Origin: Fidelibacterota bacterium
GTDB taxonomy: Bacteria > Fidelibacterota > UBA2242 > JAFGTP01
Direction of reading: 5' to 3'
Length of the DNA stretch: 6,117 nucleotides
Assembly (NCBI GenBank): GCA_029939785.1
Contig: JAOZSG010000215.1
Coordinates: 1-6,117, forward strand
The notes beneath the pieces were generated by a model. It did not search any database. It saw only the letters and a list, made by a program, of their open reading frames with translations, and was not told the DNA's origin. Both the position numbers and the translations under genes were made by a program. Below, in pieces: positions 1 to 6,117 of this stretch (position 1 is the first letter of the stretch; the number at the start of each line of letters is the position of its first letter).

Positions 1-1
1 A

Positions 2-1537
2 TTATATACTATTAATACAGACCTTTATACTGCTGTTTTATCATCAAAAGGTGGTGGTACTTTAAAAAGTTTTCACCTTAAAAACTATAATCAATTTAAT
101 ACAAATGACACAAGCCTTGTAAATCTTGTTAACAACAGCGGGGAAGCCCCATTATTAATTAAATATATTTCTATTTCATCCGGTATCCCTGAAACACTTT
201 CTCAGAATTTTCTATTAACATCTTCTAATATTTCTTTACCTTCAAACAACATATTTACTATTTCCGAAGATCAATCTTTGGAATTGGTTTTTTCTTTAAA
301 AAACGATAGTGCGTCAGTCACTAAAACGCTAACATTCTTTGCTGATAAATATTATTTTGATCTTGATAGTGATTTAACCGGTATCGCTTCAAATATCGCC
401 CCAATGTTTTATTCTTTAGTATGGAATAATGGTATGCCATATACAGAACCCAACAAAAAATACGAAGACAGATACGTAAACGCTTTCGCTCATGCTTCCC
501 GCGAGACAGAAAAACTTACATTAAAAAATGAACACCCCAAATCTACGCAATTTGATGGAAACACTGAATGGACAGCACTTAGAAATAAATATTTCGCTGC
601 TGCTTTTATTCCACAAAACAGTGCTTCCGGATACCGTTTATTTGGATTTGGCGAGAAAAAAGATGATTATGTTCATAAATATTTTGGTATGGATCTATTA
701 TTACCGAAAACACAAACCAATTTGACAAAAATATATATTGGTCCTTTAAAAAAAGATCTTCTAACAGACACACATGAAAATCTCGATGACCTCATGAGTT
801 TTGGTTTCAAACTTATCAAACCAATAAGTAAATTTGTTTTATGGTCATTTATTAATCTTTATAAAATAATTCCAAACTATGGTTTCGTTTTAATTATCTT
901 CTCAATATTAATAAAAGTTGTTCTTTCACCATTAACAATAAAATCAAATCAGTCAATGAAAGAAATGCATAAAATTCAGCCATTAATGACTGAATTAAAA
1001 GAAAAATACAAAGACGATCCTCAAAAAATGAATCAGGCTACAATGAAATTATATAAAGAGCACGGTGTAAACCCTATGGGGGGCTGTCTGCCTGTTTTAC
1101 TTCAAATGCCTATACTAATATCTCTTTTTACTGTTTTTCGCTCTACCATCGAATTAAGGCACGCCCCATTTGTCTTCTGGATAACTGATTTGTCGGCACC
1201 GGACGCTCTGTTTACTCTGCCCTTTGTAATTCCTTTCTACGGTCAACAGTTTAATGTAATTCCTTTGCTCATGGCGGCATCACAAGTAATACAAATGAAA
1301 TTTTCCGGTCAAAGCACCAGCCCTCAACAAAAACAAATGATGTATTTTATGCCTGTTATGATGTTTTTCCTCTTTAATAATTTTCCATCCGGTCTAAATC
1401 TATATTATACACTTTTCAACATATTAACAATAGTCCAACAGAAATATTTTACACCTGATGCAAAAACAAAAGTAAAAAGCAATAAGCCAAAGAAAACCAG
1501 CATACAACGCTTACGTGAAATACGTAAATCTCGATAG
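2..1537 (+). CDS. yidC: Membrane protein insertase YidC (5' end missing)
   Basis: YidC/Oxa1-family insertase of the inner membrane; it inserts and folds membrane proteins alone or with SecYEG. The frame is open from base 2, giving 511 visible residues. The start, the first transmembrane helix and its linker lie upstream of the window, so the TTG at 278 is not a start. The visible N-terminal half is the periplasmic beta-sandwich domain, opening with TDLYTAVLSSKGG and LKSFHLKNY, which are typical of Gram-negative YidC. The IYIGPLKKDLL motif (about 731-763) marks its end. The insertase core follows: amphipathic and TM2 region (about 820-935), charged cytoplasmic hairpin (KEMHKIQPLM, about 959-988), NPMGGCLPVLLQMPI (about 1070-1114), ELRHAPFVFWITDLSAPDAL (about 1151-1210), and the last helices with FPSGLNLYYTLFNILT (about 1382-1429). 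The C-tail is strongly basic (RLREIRKSR), as expected for ribosome contact. The groove residue equivalent to E. coli Arg366 appears to be Lys (914-916). mnmE follows 16 bases after the TAG. Identification is firm. Confidence 0.97.
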   Translation, partial: LYTINTDLYTAVLSSKGGGTLKSFHLKNYNQFNTNDTSLVNLVNNSGEAPLLIKYISISSGIPETLSQNFLLTSSNISLPSNNIFTISEDQSLELVFSLKNDSASVTKTLTFFADKYYFDLDSDLTGIASNIAPMFYSLVWNNGMPYTEPNKKYEDRYVNAFAHASRETEKLTLKNEHPKSTQFDGNTEWTALRNKYFAAAFIPQNSASGYRLFGFGEKKDDYVHKYFGMDLLLPKTQTNLTKIYIGPLKKDLLTDTHENLDDLMSFGFKLIKPISKFVLWSFINLYKIIPNYGFVLIIFSILIKVVLSPLTIKSNQSMKEMHKIQPLMTELKEKYKDDPQKMNQATMKLYKEHGVNPMGGCLPVLLQMPILISLFTVFRSTIELRHAPFVFWITDLSAPDALFTLPFVIPFYGQQFNVIPLLMAASQVIQMKFSGQSTSPQQKQMMYFMPVMMFFLFNNFPSGLNLYYTLFNILTIVQQKYFTPDAKTKVKSNKPKKTSIQRLREIRKSR

Positions 1538-1553
1538 CAAAAGAGTTTTCTAT

Positions 1554-2912
1554 ATGTCCTATATCAACAGCACCATTATTGCGTTATCAACACCACCTGG
1601 TTTTGGTGCAATAGCGGTTATTCGACTTTCAGGTGCTGAATCAATATCAATTGTAAAACAGATAATTCCTGGGAATTTTGTGTTCATTCCAAACAAGGCT
1701 ACCTTTACACAAGTATTTGATAACAAGAACCATATAGATGATATTGTATTAACATACTTTAAATCTCCAAACTCTTATACTTCTGAAGATATTGTTGAAA
1801 TTAGTTGCCATGGAAGCCCCTACATTGTGGAAAAAATTATTAGTCTTTGTACAAAAAGAGGCGCAAGCATAGCACAGCCCGGAGAATTTACTAAACGTGC
1901 ATTCTTAAACAGCAAAATAGATCTATCTCAGGCAGAGGGAGTTAACAGCCTAATTCATGCTAAAACAAAAGCAGCACACTCTTCTGCCAGAAACTTGCTT
2001 GACGGAAAAACAGGGGCCATATTAAAAGATATTAAATCTCAATTAATTGACGCAATAACCTTGTTGGAACTTGAGTTGGATTTTTCTGAAGAAGAAATAG
2101 AATTTACATCCACAAAAACAATCACTAACAAACTCAACAATATCAATGCTTTAATAAGACCTTTGTTGTTAAATTATTATTTTGGCAAAATGTTAAAAGA
2201 TGGTGTAAAAACAGGAATCATAGGTGCACCAAACAGTGGCAAATCAAGCCTTATGAATGCTTTTCTCCAAGACGAGAGAGTAATTGTTTCTTCTGAACCG
2301 GGGACAACAAGAGATTCTATCGAAGAATCATTTAAACGGGGCGGTATTCAATTTAGACTTATTGACACGGCCGGACTAAGAACAACGAATAACGTTATAG
2401 AGAATATGGGGATAGATCGATCAAAACAAACCATTAAACATGCCGATCTTCTGTTACTCTTAATAGACTCAACAAAACCAATAGAAGCGTTTGACAAATA
2501 TATACTCAACCCTGACAAAAAAATTATCATTATTCTAAACAAAATGGATATTTGCGAATCAAAAGTTATCAACACCCTTAAACAACATTTTAACAAATAC
2601 AACACTATTGTTATTTCTGCTAAAAACCACACAAACATCCACAATCTGGCAGACCTTATGGTTAAAACAGTAAAATCAGGTTCTCCTAATTTTGATGAAA
2701 TCTTTATAACTCATCAAAGACATTTTGATGCTTTAATTAAAACAGAAAAAAACATAGACATTGCAATTGAATCCGCATGTAACAATAATCCATCTGAATT
2801 TGTTGTAACAGATTTAAGAATAGCCCTGAATCATCTTGATGAAATTCTTGGAAAAACAACAAATGACGACATTCTTAATAATATTTTTCAAAACTTTTGT
2901 ATTGGCAAATAA
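1554..2912 (+). CDS. mnmE: tRNA modification GTPase MnmE
   Basis: GTPase half of the MnmE-MnmG complex that installs (carboxymethyl)aminomethyl groups at C5 of wobble U34 in tRNAs reading split codon boxes. It is cytoplasmic and folate-dependent. From ATG 1554 the protein has 452 residues, against 454 in E. coli. The N-terminal tetrahydrofolate-binding domain (about 1-118) starts TIIALSTPPGFGAIAVIRLSG-like and carries the conserved SCHGSP segment (84-89). A helical domain follows, interrupted by the Ras-like G domain: P-loop GAPNSGKSS (224-232), switch EPGTTRD (248-254), DTAG (281-284), NKMD (329-332) and SAK (355-357). The C-terminus is FCIGK, with Cys449 matching essential E. coli Cys451. 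The frame extends upstream to a GTG at 1515 inside yidC, but family alignment supports ATG 1554, preceded by a weak purine run AAAAGAG (1539-1545). All catalytic motifs are intact. Its partner mnmG follows immediately. Confidence 0.97.
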   Translation: MSYINSTIIALSTPPGFGAIAVIRLSGAESISIVKQIIPGNFVFIPNKATFTQVFDNKNHIDDIVLTYFKSPNSYTSEDIVEISCHGSPYIVEKIISLCTKRGASIAQPGEFTKRAFLNSKIDLSQAEGVNSLIHAKTKAAHSSARNLLDGKTGAILKDIKSQLIDAITLLELELDFSEEEIEFTSTKTITNKLNNINALIRPLLLNYYFGKMLKDGVKTGIIGAPNSGKSSLMNAFLQDERVIVSSEPGTTRDSIEESFKRGGIQFRLIDTAGLRTTNNVIENMGIDRSKQTIKHADLLLLLIDSTKPIEAFDKYILNPDKKIIIILNKMDICESKVINTLKQHFNKYNTIVISAKNHTNIHNLADLMVKTVKSGSPNFDEIFITHQRHFDALIKTEKNIDIAIESACNNNPSEFVVTDLRIALNHLDEILGKTTNDDILNNIFQNFCIGK

Positions 2913-2914
2913 CT

Positions 2915-2920
2915 AAAAGG
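2915..2920 (+). promoter_or_regulatory. Ribosome binding site deciding the mnmG start
   Basis: AAAAGG lies 6 bases before GTG 2927 and is the best Shine-Dalgarno-like run near the 5' end of mnmG. It supports GTG 2927 over the upstream in-frame TTG at 2897, which lies inside mnmE. The final two bases of this site are also the first two bases of the parS palindrome, so a ParB-bound DNA site and the translation initiation region physically coincide. Confidence 0.6.
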
Positions 2921-2934
2921 TTTCACGTGAAACA
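2919..2934. promoter_or_regulatory. parS: parS, ParB-binding centromere site (15/16)
   Basis: GGTTTCACGTGAAACA differs from the perfect palindrome TGTTTCACGTGAAACA only at its first base; the inner 14 bases (2920-2933) are a perfect inverted repeat. The known bacterial chromosomal parS consensus is TGTTNCACGTGAAACA, recognised by ParB/Spo0J, which loads here as a CTP-dependent clamp and recruits ParA and SMC for origin segregation. parS sites typically cluster near oriC, often around mnmG and parAB. This copy covers the mnmG start: the central GTG is the proposed start codon. The identity with the consensus is seen directly; function is inferred. Confidence 0.9.
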
Positions 2935-4792
2935 TAAATATGATATTATTGTTGTCGGAGGTGGCCATGCGGGAGCAGAGGCATCATTGGCAGCTGCACG
3001 ACTTGGCAACAAAACTCTCTTAATAACCTTAGACAAAAATGGAATTTCAAGAATGTCTTGCAATCCTGCAATTGGTGGTCTTGCAAAAGGACACCTGGTA
3101 GCAGAAATTGATGCACTTGGCGGTGAAATGGGTAAATTAATTGACAAAACCGGGTTGCAATTTAAAATCTTAAACAAATCTAAAGGTCGTGCAGTGTGGT
3201 CACCTCGTGCACAGGCCGATAAAATTCAATATTCAAAAACAATGAGCGAAACCGTAACCTCTCAAAACAATCTTGATGTTCTTGAAGATATGGCTATTAA
3301 AATTAATGTTGCAAACCATGTAATTTCATCAATAGATACAGAAAAAAACGGAACAATCTCGTGTAAATCATTAATACTGACATGTGGAACATTTTTAAAT
3401 GGCAAAATGTTTATTGGGGACAACGTTTATGAAGGTGGAAGATGGGGCGAGCGAAAATCCTATGGTTTAACAGAATCACTCAATAACCATGGCATAGAAA
3501 GTGGTCGCCTTAAAACCGGTACACCTCCAAGAATCCACAAAGACTCAATAAACTTTTCTGAAATGACACCCCAACATGGTGACCCAGACCCAAAACCCTT
3601 TTCATTTCAAACGACAAATTTTGCTCCACCTAATATTCCTTGTTATATCACAAAAACAAATCCGGAAACACACAAAATTATATACAATGTTTTGGATATT
3701 TCTCCATTGTTCACAGGTGCTATTGTTGGATCGGGCCCAAGATATTGTCCAAGCATAGAATTAAAACTAATTCGATTCAAAGAGAAACATTCTCATTTAC
3801 TATTTGTTGAGCCGGAATGGCTTAATTCCAACCAATATTATATAAATGGTTATCCAACAAGCATCCCTTTAGATGCACAACTAAAATCAATCAGAACAGT
3901 ACCGGGTTTAAAAAATGCTGAATTTATCCAGGCCGGATATGCTATTGAATATGATTATTTTCCATCGCGACAACTATATAGAACACTTGAAACTAAAAAC
4001 ATTCAAAATTTATATTTAGCGGGTCAGATTAACGGCACATCCGGATATGAAGAAGCTGCTGCTCTTGGTTTAATAGCAGGAATCAATGCATCTCAAAAAA
4101 TAAACAAGAAAGAACCTTTTATTTTAGAAAGATCAGAATCATATATTGGCGTGCTTATAGATGATTTAATTACAAAAAATCCAACCGAACCATACAGAAT
4201 GTTTACATCAAGAGCAGAATATCGGCTTTTATTAAGATTTGATAATGCCGATAGGCGACTTTCTACCAAAGGCTATAATCTTGGATTATTACCAAAACAG
4301 GCTTATGAAAAGGTTGTAATAAAAAACCAGGTTATCAACAAAACAATCAACCATATAAGAAGCACTTTTTATTCTCCGGATAAAATCAACGATATATTAA
4401 TTAATAAGCAGGAGAATCCTGTTAAATCAGGTGTATCATTAGACAAAATAATAAAAAGACAAAACATACATTTTTCTGACATTATTAACATTCTTCCCAA
4501 CAATTTAATAAGCGAAATAAACCAATCAGCATCTATAAAAGAACAAATAGACATAGATATTAAATATGAAGGTTATATAAAAAGAAATCTTGATTTGATA
4601 GAATCAGTAAAAAACCACGAACATTATAAAATACCAAAAAACATACAGTTTTCTGACATACAGACAATCACACATGAGGCAAGAGAAAAACTTGACCTTA
4701 TTAAACCAGAAACCTTAGGTCAAGCATCAAGAATTTCCGGTGTTTCTCCAGCCGACATAACATCTTTAATGATATATCTTAAACGGAAATGA
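2927..4792 (+). CDS. mnmG: tRNA uridine-5-carboxymethylaminomethyl enzyme MnmG (GidA)
   Basis: FAD-dependent partner of MnmE in wobble U34 modification of tRNA. From GTG 2927 it has 621 residues, close to the 629 of E. coli. The FAD dinucleotide-binding motif GGGHAGAEAS is at 11-20. The signature SCNPAIGGLAKGHLVAEIDALGG (44-66) contains Cys45, and GPRYCPSIELKLIRF (270-284) contains Cys274; these match the two functional cysteines of E. coli (Cys47, Cys277). The second family signature AGQINGTSGYEEAAALGLIAGINA runs 365-388, with Leu380 where Gln or Ser is usual. FTSRAEYRLLLR (426-437) and the helical C-terminus with GQASRISGVSPADI (598-611), which contacts MnmE, are present. GTG 2927 is preferred because MKHKYDIIVVGGG fits family N-termini and AAAAGG precedes it. 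It starts 14 bases after the mnmE stop. The start codon is embedded in a parS palindrome. The TGA stop overlaps the next start. Confidence 0.97.
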   Translation: MKHKYDIIVVGGGHAGAEASLAAARLGNKTLLITLDKNGISRMSCNPAIGGLAKGHLVAEIDALGGEMGKLIDKTGLQFKILNKSKGRAVWSPRAQADKIQYSKTMSETVTSQNNLDVLEDMAIKINVANHVISSIDTEKNGTISCKSLILTCGTFLNGKMFIGDNVYEGGRWGERKSYGLTESLNNHGIESGRLKTGTPPRIHKDSINFSEMTPQHGDPDPKPFSFQTTNFAPPNIPCYITKTNPETHKIIYNVLDISPLFTGAIVGSGPRYCPSIELKLIRFKEKHSHLLFVEPEWLNSNQYYINGYPTSIPLDAQLKSIRTVPGLKNAEFIQAGYAIEYDYFPSRQLYRTLETKNIQNLYLAGQINGTSGYEEAAALGLIAGINASQKINKKEPFILERSESYIGVLIDDLITKNPTEPYRMFTSRAEYRLLLRFDNADRRLSTKGYNLGLLPKQAYEKVVIKNQVINKTINHIRSTFYSPDKINDILINKQENPVKSGVSLDKIIKRQNIHFSDIINILPNNLISEINQSASIKEQIDIDIKYEGYIKRNLDLIESVKNHEHYKIPKNIQFSDIQTITHEAREKLDLIKPETLGQASRISGVSPADITSLMIYLKRK

Positions 4793-6117
4793 TGTTTCAC
4801 GTGAAACAATTCAAAGAACTAACAAACCATATTTCAAAATCGATTATAAATTCCGCTGAATATTGTGCTTTTATTTCATCTCTAAAGAAAAATCAAAACA
4901 CAACCATTAAAAACATTGACGGTTCATTTTTTGCCTTTTTCTTACATACACTTATTCAAAAAGATATAAATAATATTCTCGTAATAACAGAAAATGAAGA
5001 TGAGTTAGAAAACATAAGGGATGATCTCGATTTTATTACAGGAGAAAATATTATTTCTTTTTTACCGGATCCAGAGTCTAATAATGATTCATTTGATAAT
5101 GAGATAAATTCCTTTTTTATAAACAGTACGATAAAAAAAATCAATGCGAATAAAAAAAATATTGTTGTTTCTACAATCAAGGGTTTGGATTCAATTTTCA
5201 CAAAACCTGATTACGCAAAAAAAAATCAGTTTATTTTAAAAACAAATTCGGAAATAGACCGAGATCATTTTTTAAAACTTTTAAATGATTTTGGTTTTAA
5301 CAGAGAAGACACTGTTGTTTATCCTTTAGATTACTCTGTGAAAGGTAGTATTATTGATTTTTTTTCGCCGGAAAGAATTAATCCATTAAGAGTTGAATTT
5401 TTTGGTGATACAATAGAATCTATTAGAAGTTTTGACATTGAAGATCAAATATCAATAAAACATCACGATGTGATAACCTTGGTTCCTCCGGCAAACTCAA
5501 AGTTAGAAAAAGAAAACAGTACTTCAATTTTTGATATAGTTTATAATGACACACACGTGTTTTTATATAATACTGAAAAAATTGAGGAAGTCTTTCAAGA
5601 AAGACTGGAAAAAGAAAACTTACTTAATAAATTTAAAATTATTAAAATAATGCATTTATTAGAAGCAGAAATTGATTTTAATTGTAAGAGTAATAATTTT
5701 CCCAAAAACAATTTTTCTGGTTTAAAGGATCATTTTCAAAAATTATTAAAAAACCCTGTACAACAGTTATTCGTTATATGTGAAAACAACAGTCAAACAG
5801 AAAGAATATCAGACCTTATTAACATACCTAATATTCAATATATTTCAGGAAGTATGTCAACAAATTTTGAATGTGAAAAATATGGTATAAATGTTTTTCC
5901 TGATTATGAACTGATCAGGACGGCACACTATTATAACTTTTTTGCTCCTCAAAACCCTACCCTTGGAATGATCTGCACACGCGGATGCCCATATCACTGC
6001 ACTTTCTGCTCACCACCATTTCATTCCGTAACAAAAAGATCCGTTGAAAATGTAATTCGTGAAATCAAGATTATAATCGAAAAGTATGCAATCACCAGCT
6101 TCGATTTCTTTGATGAG
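4792..6117 (+). CDS. mfd: Mfd N-terminal region joined in frame to a radical SAM core (3' end missing)
   Basis: The first ~373 of 442 visible codons match transcription-repair coupling factor Mfd, the cytoplasmic ATPase that removes stalled RNA polymerase and recruits UvrA. GSFFAFFLHTL to NIRDDL (44-79) fits UvrB-like D1a without a P-loop, as expected for Mfd. VYPLDYSVKGSIIDFF (176-191) and PLRVEFFGDTIESIRSFD (198-215), ending in DQIS, are the diagnostic D1b segments. Residues about 260-372 fit D3, including QYISGSMSTNFECEKYGINVF. Where Mfd should continue into the RNA-polymerase-interaction and translocase domains (family length about 1,100-1,170), the frame instead reads a radical SAM core from about 5911. 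The start ATG 4792 overlaps the mnmG TGA by one base. ATG 4789 directly before it, and GTG 4801 inside the parS palindrome, are alternative starts in the same frame. No strong ribosome site is seen, so translational coupling to mnmG is likely. The Mfd part is confident; the fused product as a real protein is uncertain. Confidence 0.85.
   Translation, partial: MFHVKQFKELTNHISKSIINSAEYCAFISSLKKNQNTTIKNIDGSFFAFFLHTLIQKDINNILVITENEDELENIRDDLDFITGENIISFLPDPESNNDSFDNEINSFFINSTIKKINANKKNIVVSTIKGLDSIFTKPDYAKKNQFILKTNSEIDRDHFLKLLNDFGFNREDTVVYPLDYSVKGSIIDFFSPERINPLRVEFFGDTIESIRSFDIEDQISIKHHDVITLVPPANSKLEKENSTSIFDIVYNDTHVFLYNTEKIEEVFQERLEKENLLNKFKIIKIMHLLEAEIDFNCKSNNFPKNNFSGLKDHFQKLLKNPVQQLFVICENNSQTERISDLINIPNIQYISGSMSTNFECEKYGINVFPDYELIRTAHYYNFFAPQNPTLGMICTRGCPYHCTFCSPPFHSVTKRSVENVIREIKIIIEKYAITSFDFFDE
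4793..4808. promoter_or_regulatory. parS: parS, ParB-binding centromere site (16/16)
   Basis: TGTTTCACGTGAAACA is a perfect 16-base inverted repeat and an exact match to the chromosomal parS consensus TGTTNCACGTGAAACA. It begins at the second base of the ATG of the Mfd-type gene, so it encodes that protein's first residues (FHVK). It lies 1,874 bases downstream of the 15/16 copy at the mnmG start. As a pair, the two sites mark the segment as origin-proximal and a probable ParB loading zone. No parB gene is inside the window, so the cognate ParB is inferred. Confidence 0.95.
5911..6117 (+). other. Radical SAM core segment following the Mfd portion (start of domain only)
   Basis: This in-frame 69-codon tail reads like the entry to a radical SAM core, of the kind that often follows a cobalamin-binding domain: a YY..FAPQNP linker, then ICTRGCPYHCTFC. 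The cluster cysteines Cys399, Cys403 and Cys406 (codons at 5986, 5998, 6007) form CxxxCxxC, the 4Fe-4S/SAM ligand pattern. RSVENVIREIKIIIEKY and ITSFDFFDE follow, matching the usual R..e.vv.Ei..l...y and the acidic strand end of such enzymes. No cobalamin-binding domain precedes it; Mfd D3 does. Hand counts give G+C of 41% for 5941-6117 against 24% for 5641-5880, and G+C at third codon positions of 29/69 against 13/80. The substrate cannot be told from this fragment. It may be a true fusion or foreign sequence joined here. Confidence 0.8.

Noticed and set aside
278..280. TTG at 278 as a start of a 419-residue YidC.
   Set aside because: The same frame stays open to base 2 and its translation is recognisable YidC periplasmic domain, so the true start is outside the window.
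528..725. Small + strand frame inside yidC.
   Set aside because: It overlaps conserved YidC coding in another frame and shows no recognisable protein or independent ribosome site.
1515..1553. Upstream extension of mnmE to GTG 1515, which would overlap yidC.
   Set aside because: The 13 extra residues do not resemble MnmE N-termini; the family motif begins a few residues after ATG 1554, which gives 452 residues against 454 in E. coli.
2348..2644. Open antisense frame across the MnmE G domain.
   Set aside because: The + strand carries intact GTPase motifs throughout; the antisense translation resembles no family and has no ribosome site, so it is a coding shadow.
2897..2926. Upstream extension of mnmG to TTG 2897, which would overlap mnmE.
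   Set aside because: No ribosome site precedes it, and GTG 2927 has AAAAGG at good spacing and the expected short N-terminus before the FAD motif.
4956..5201. Open antisense frame across the 5' part of mfd.
   Set aside because: The opposite strand encodes recognisable Mfd; the antisense frame is explained by AT-rich codon use.
5549..5564. A third CACGTG palindrome inside mfd as a possible parS.
   Set aside because: Only the central 6 bases match; the flanks are ACACA and TTTTT instead of TGTTT and AAACA.

Overview
The window holds four protein genes, all on the + strand and packed end to end: the 3' part of yidC, complete mnmE, complete mnmG, and the 5' part of a gene that begins as mfd. 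There is no intergenic stretch longer than about 16 bases. I see no tRNA, rRNA, CRISPR array, insertion sequence or rho-independent terminator. The yidC-mnmE-mnmG order is the one classically found beside the replication origin (usually rpmH-rnpA-yidD-yidC-mnmE-mnmG-rsmG-parA-parB). Two copies of the chromosomal ParB-binding palindrome parS support an origin-proximal position: a 15/16 match at the start of mnmG (2919-2934) and a perfect 16/16 copy at the start of mfd (4793-4808).

The organism is an AT-rich bacterium with a Gram-negative-type YidC (large periplasmic domain before the insertase core). The YidC groove residue is Lys where proteobacteria have Arg, and the MnmE and MnmG termini resemble those I associate with the FCB assemblage (Bacteroidota, Ignavibacteriota/Chlorobiota, Marinimicrobia and relatives). 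That placement is an inference of low to moderate confidence; I cannot name a genus.

Layout: 2-1537 YidC membrane insertase, 5' end outside the window; 1554-2912 MnmE GTPase; 2927-4792 MnmG FAD enzyme; 4792-6117 the Mfd-type gene, open at the window end. MnmE and MnmG form one complex that makes the (carboxymethyl)aminomethyl modification of U34 in certain tRNAs, so their adjacency is functional. YidC (membrane protein insertion) and Mfd (transcription-coupled repair) are co-directional housekeeping neighbours, probably co-transcribed.

The main anomaly is in the last gene. About 373 codons read as Mfd domains D1a-D2-D1b-D3. Near 5911, without a stop or frame change, the protein becomes a radical SAM enzyme core with the CxxxCxxC cluster motif. 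The RNA-polymerase-interaction and translocase domains of Mfd are not reached. Either this is a real, unusual in-frame fusion or the last ~207 bases are a chimeric join. Hand-counted G+C rises from 24% to about 41% after the join, which favours a join between different sequences. The short foreign tail at the very end of the window makes an assembly artefact a serious possibility. The second point of interest is that both parS copies sit exactly on translation starts, and the GTG start of mnmG is formed by the palindrome's own centre.
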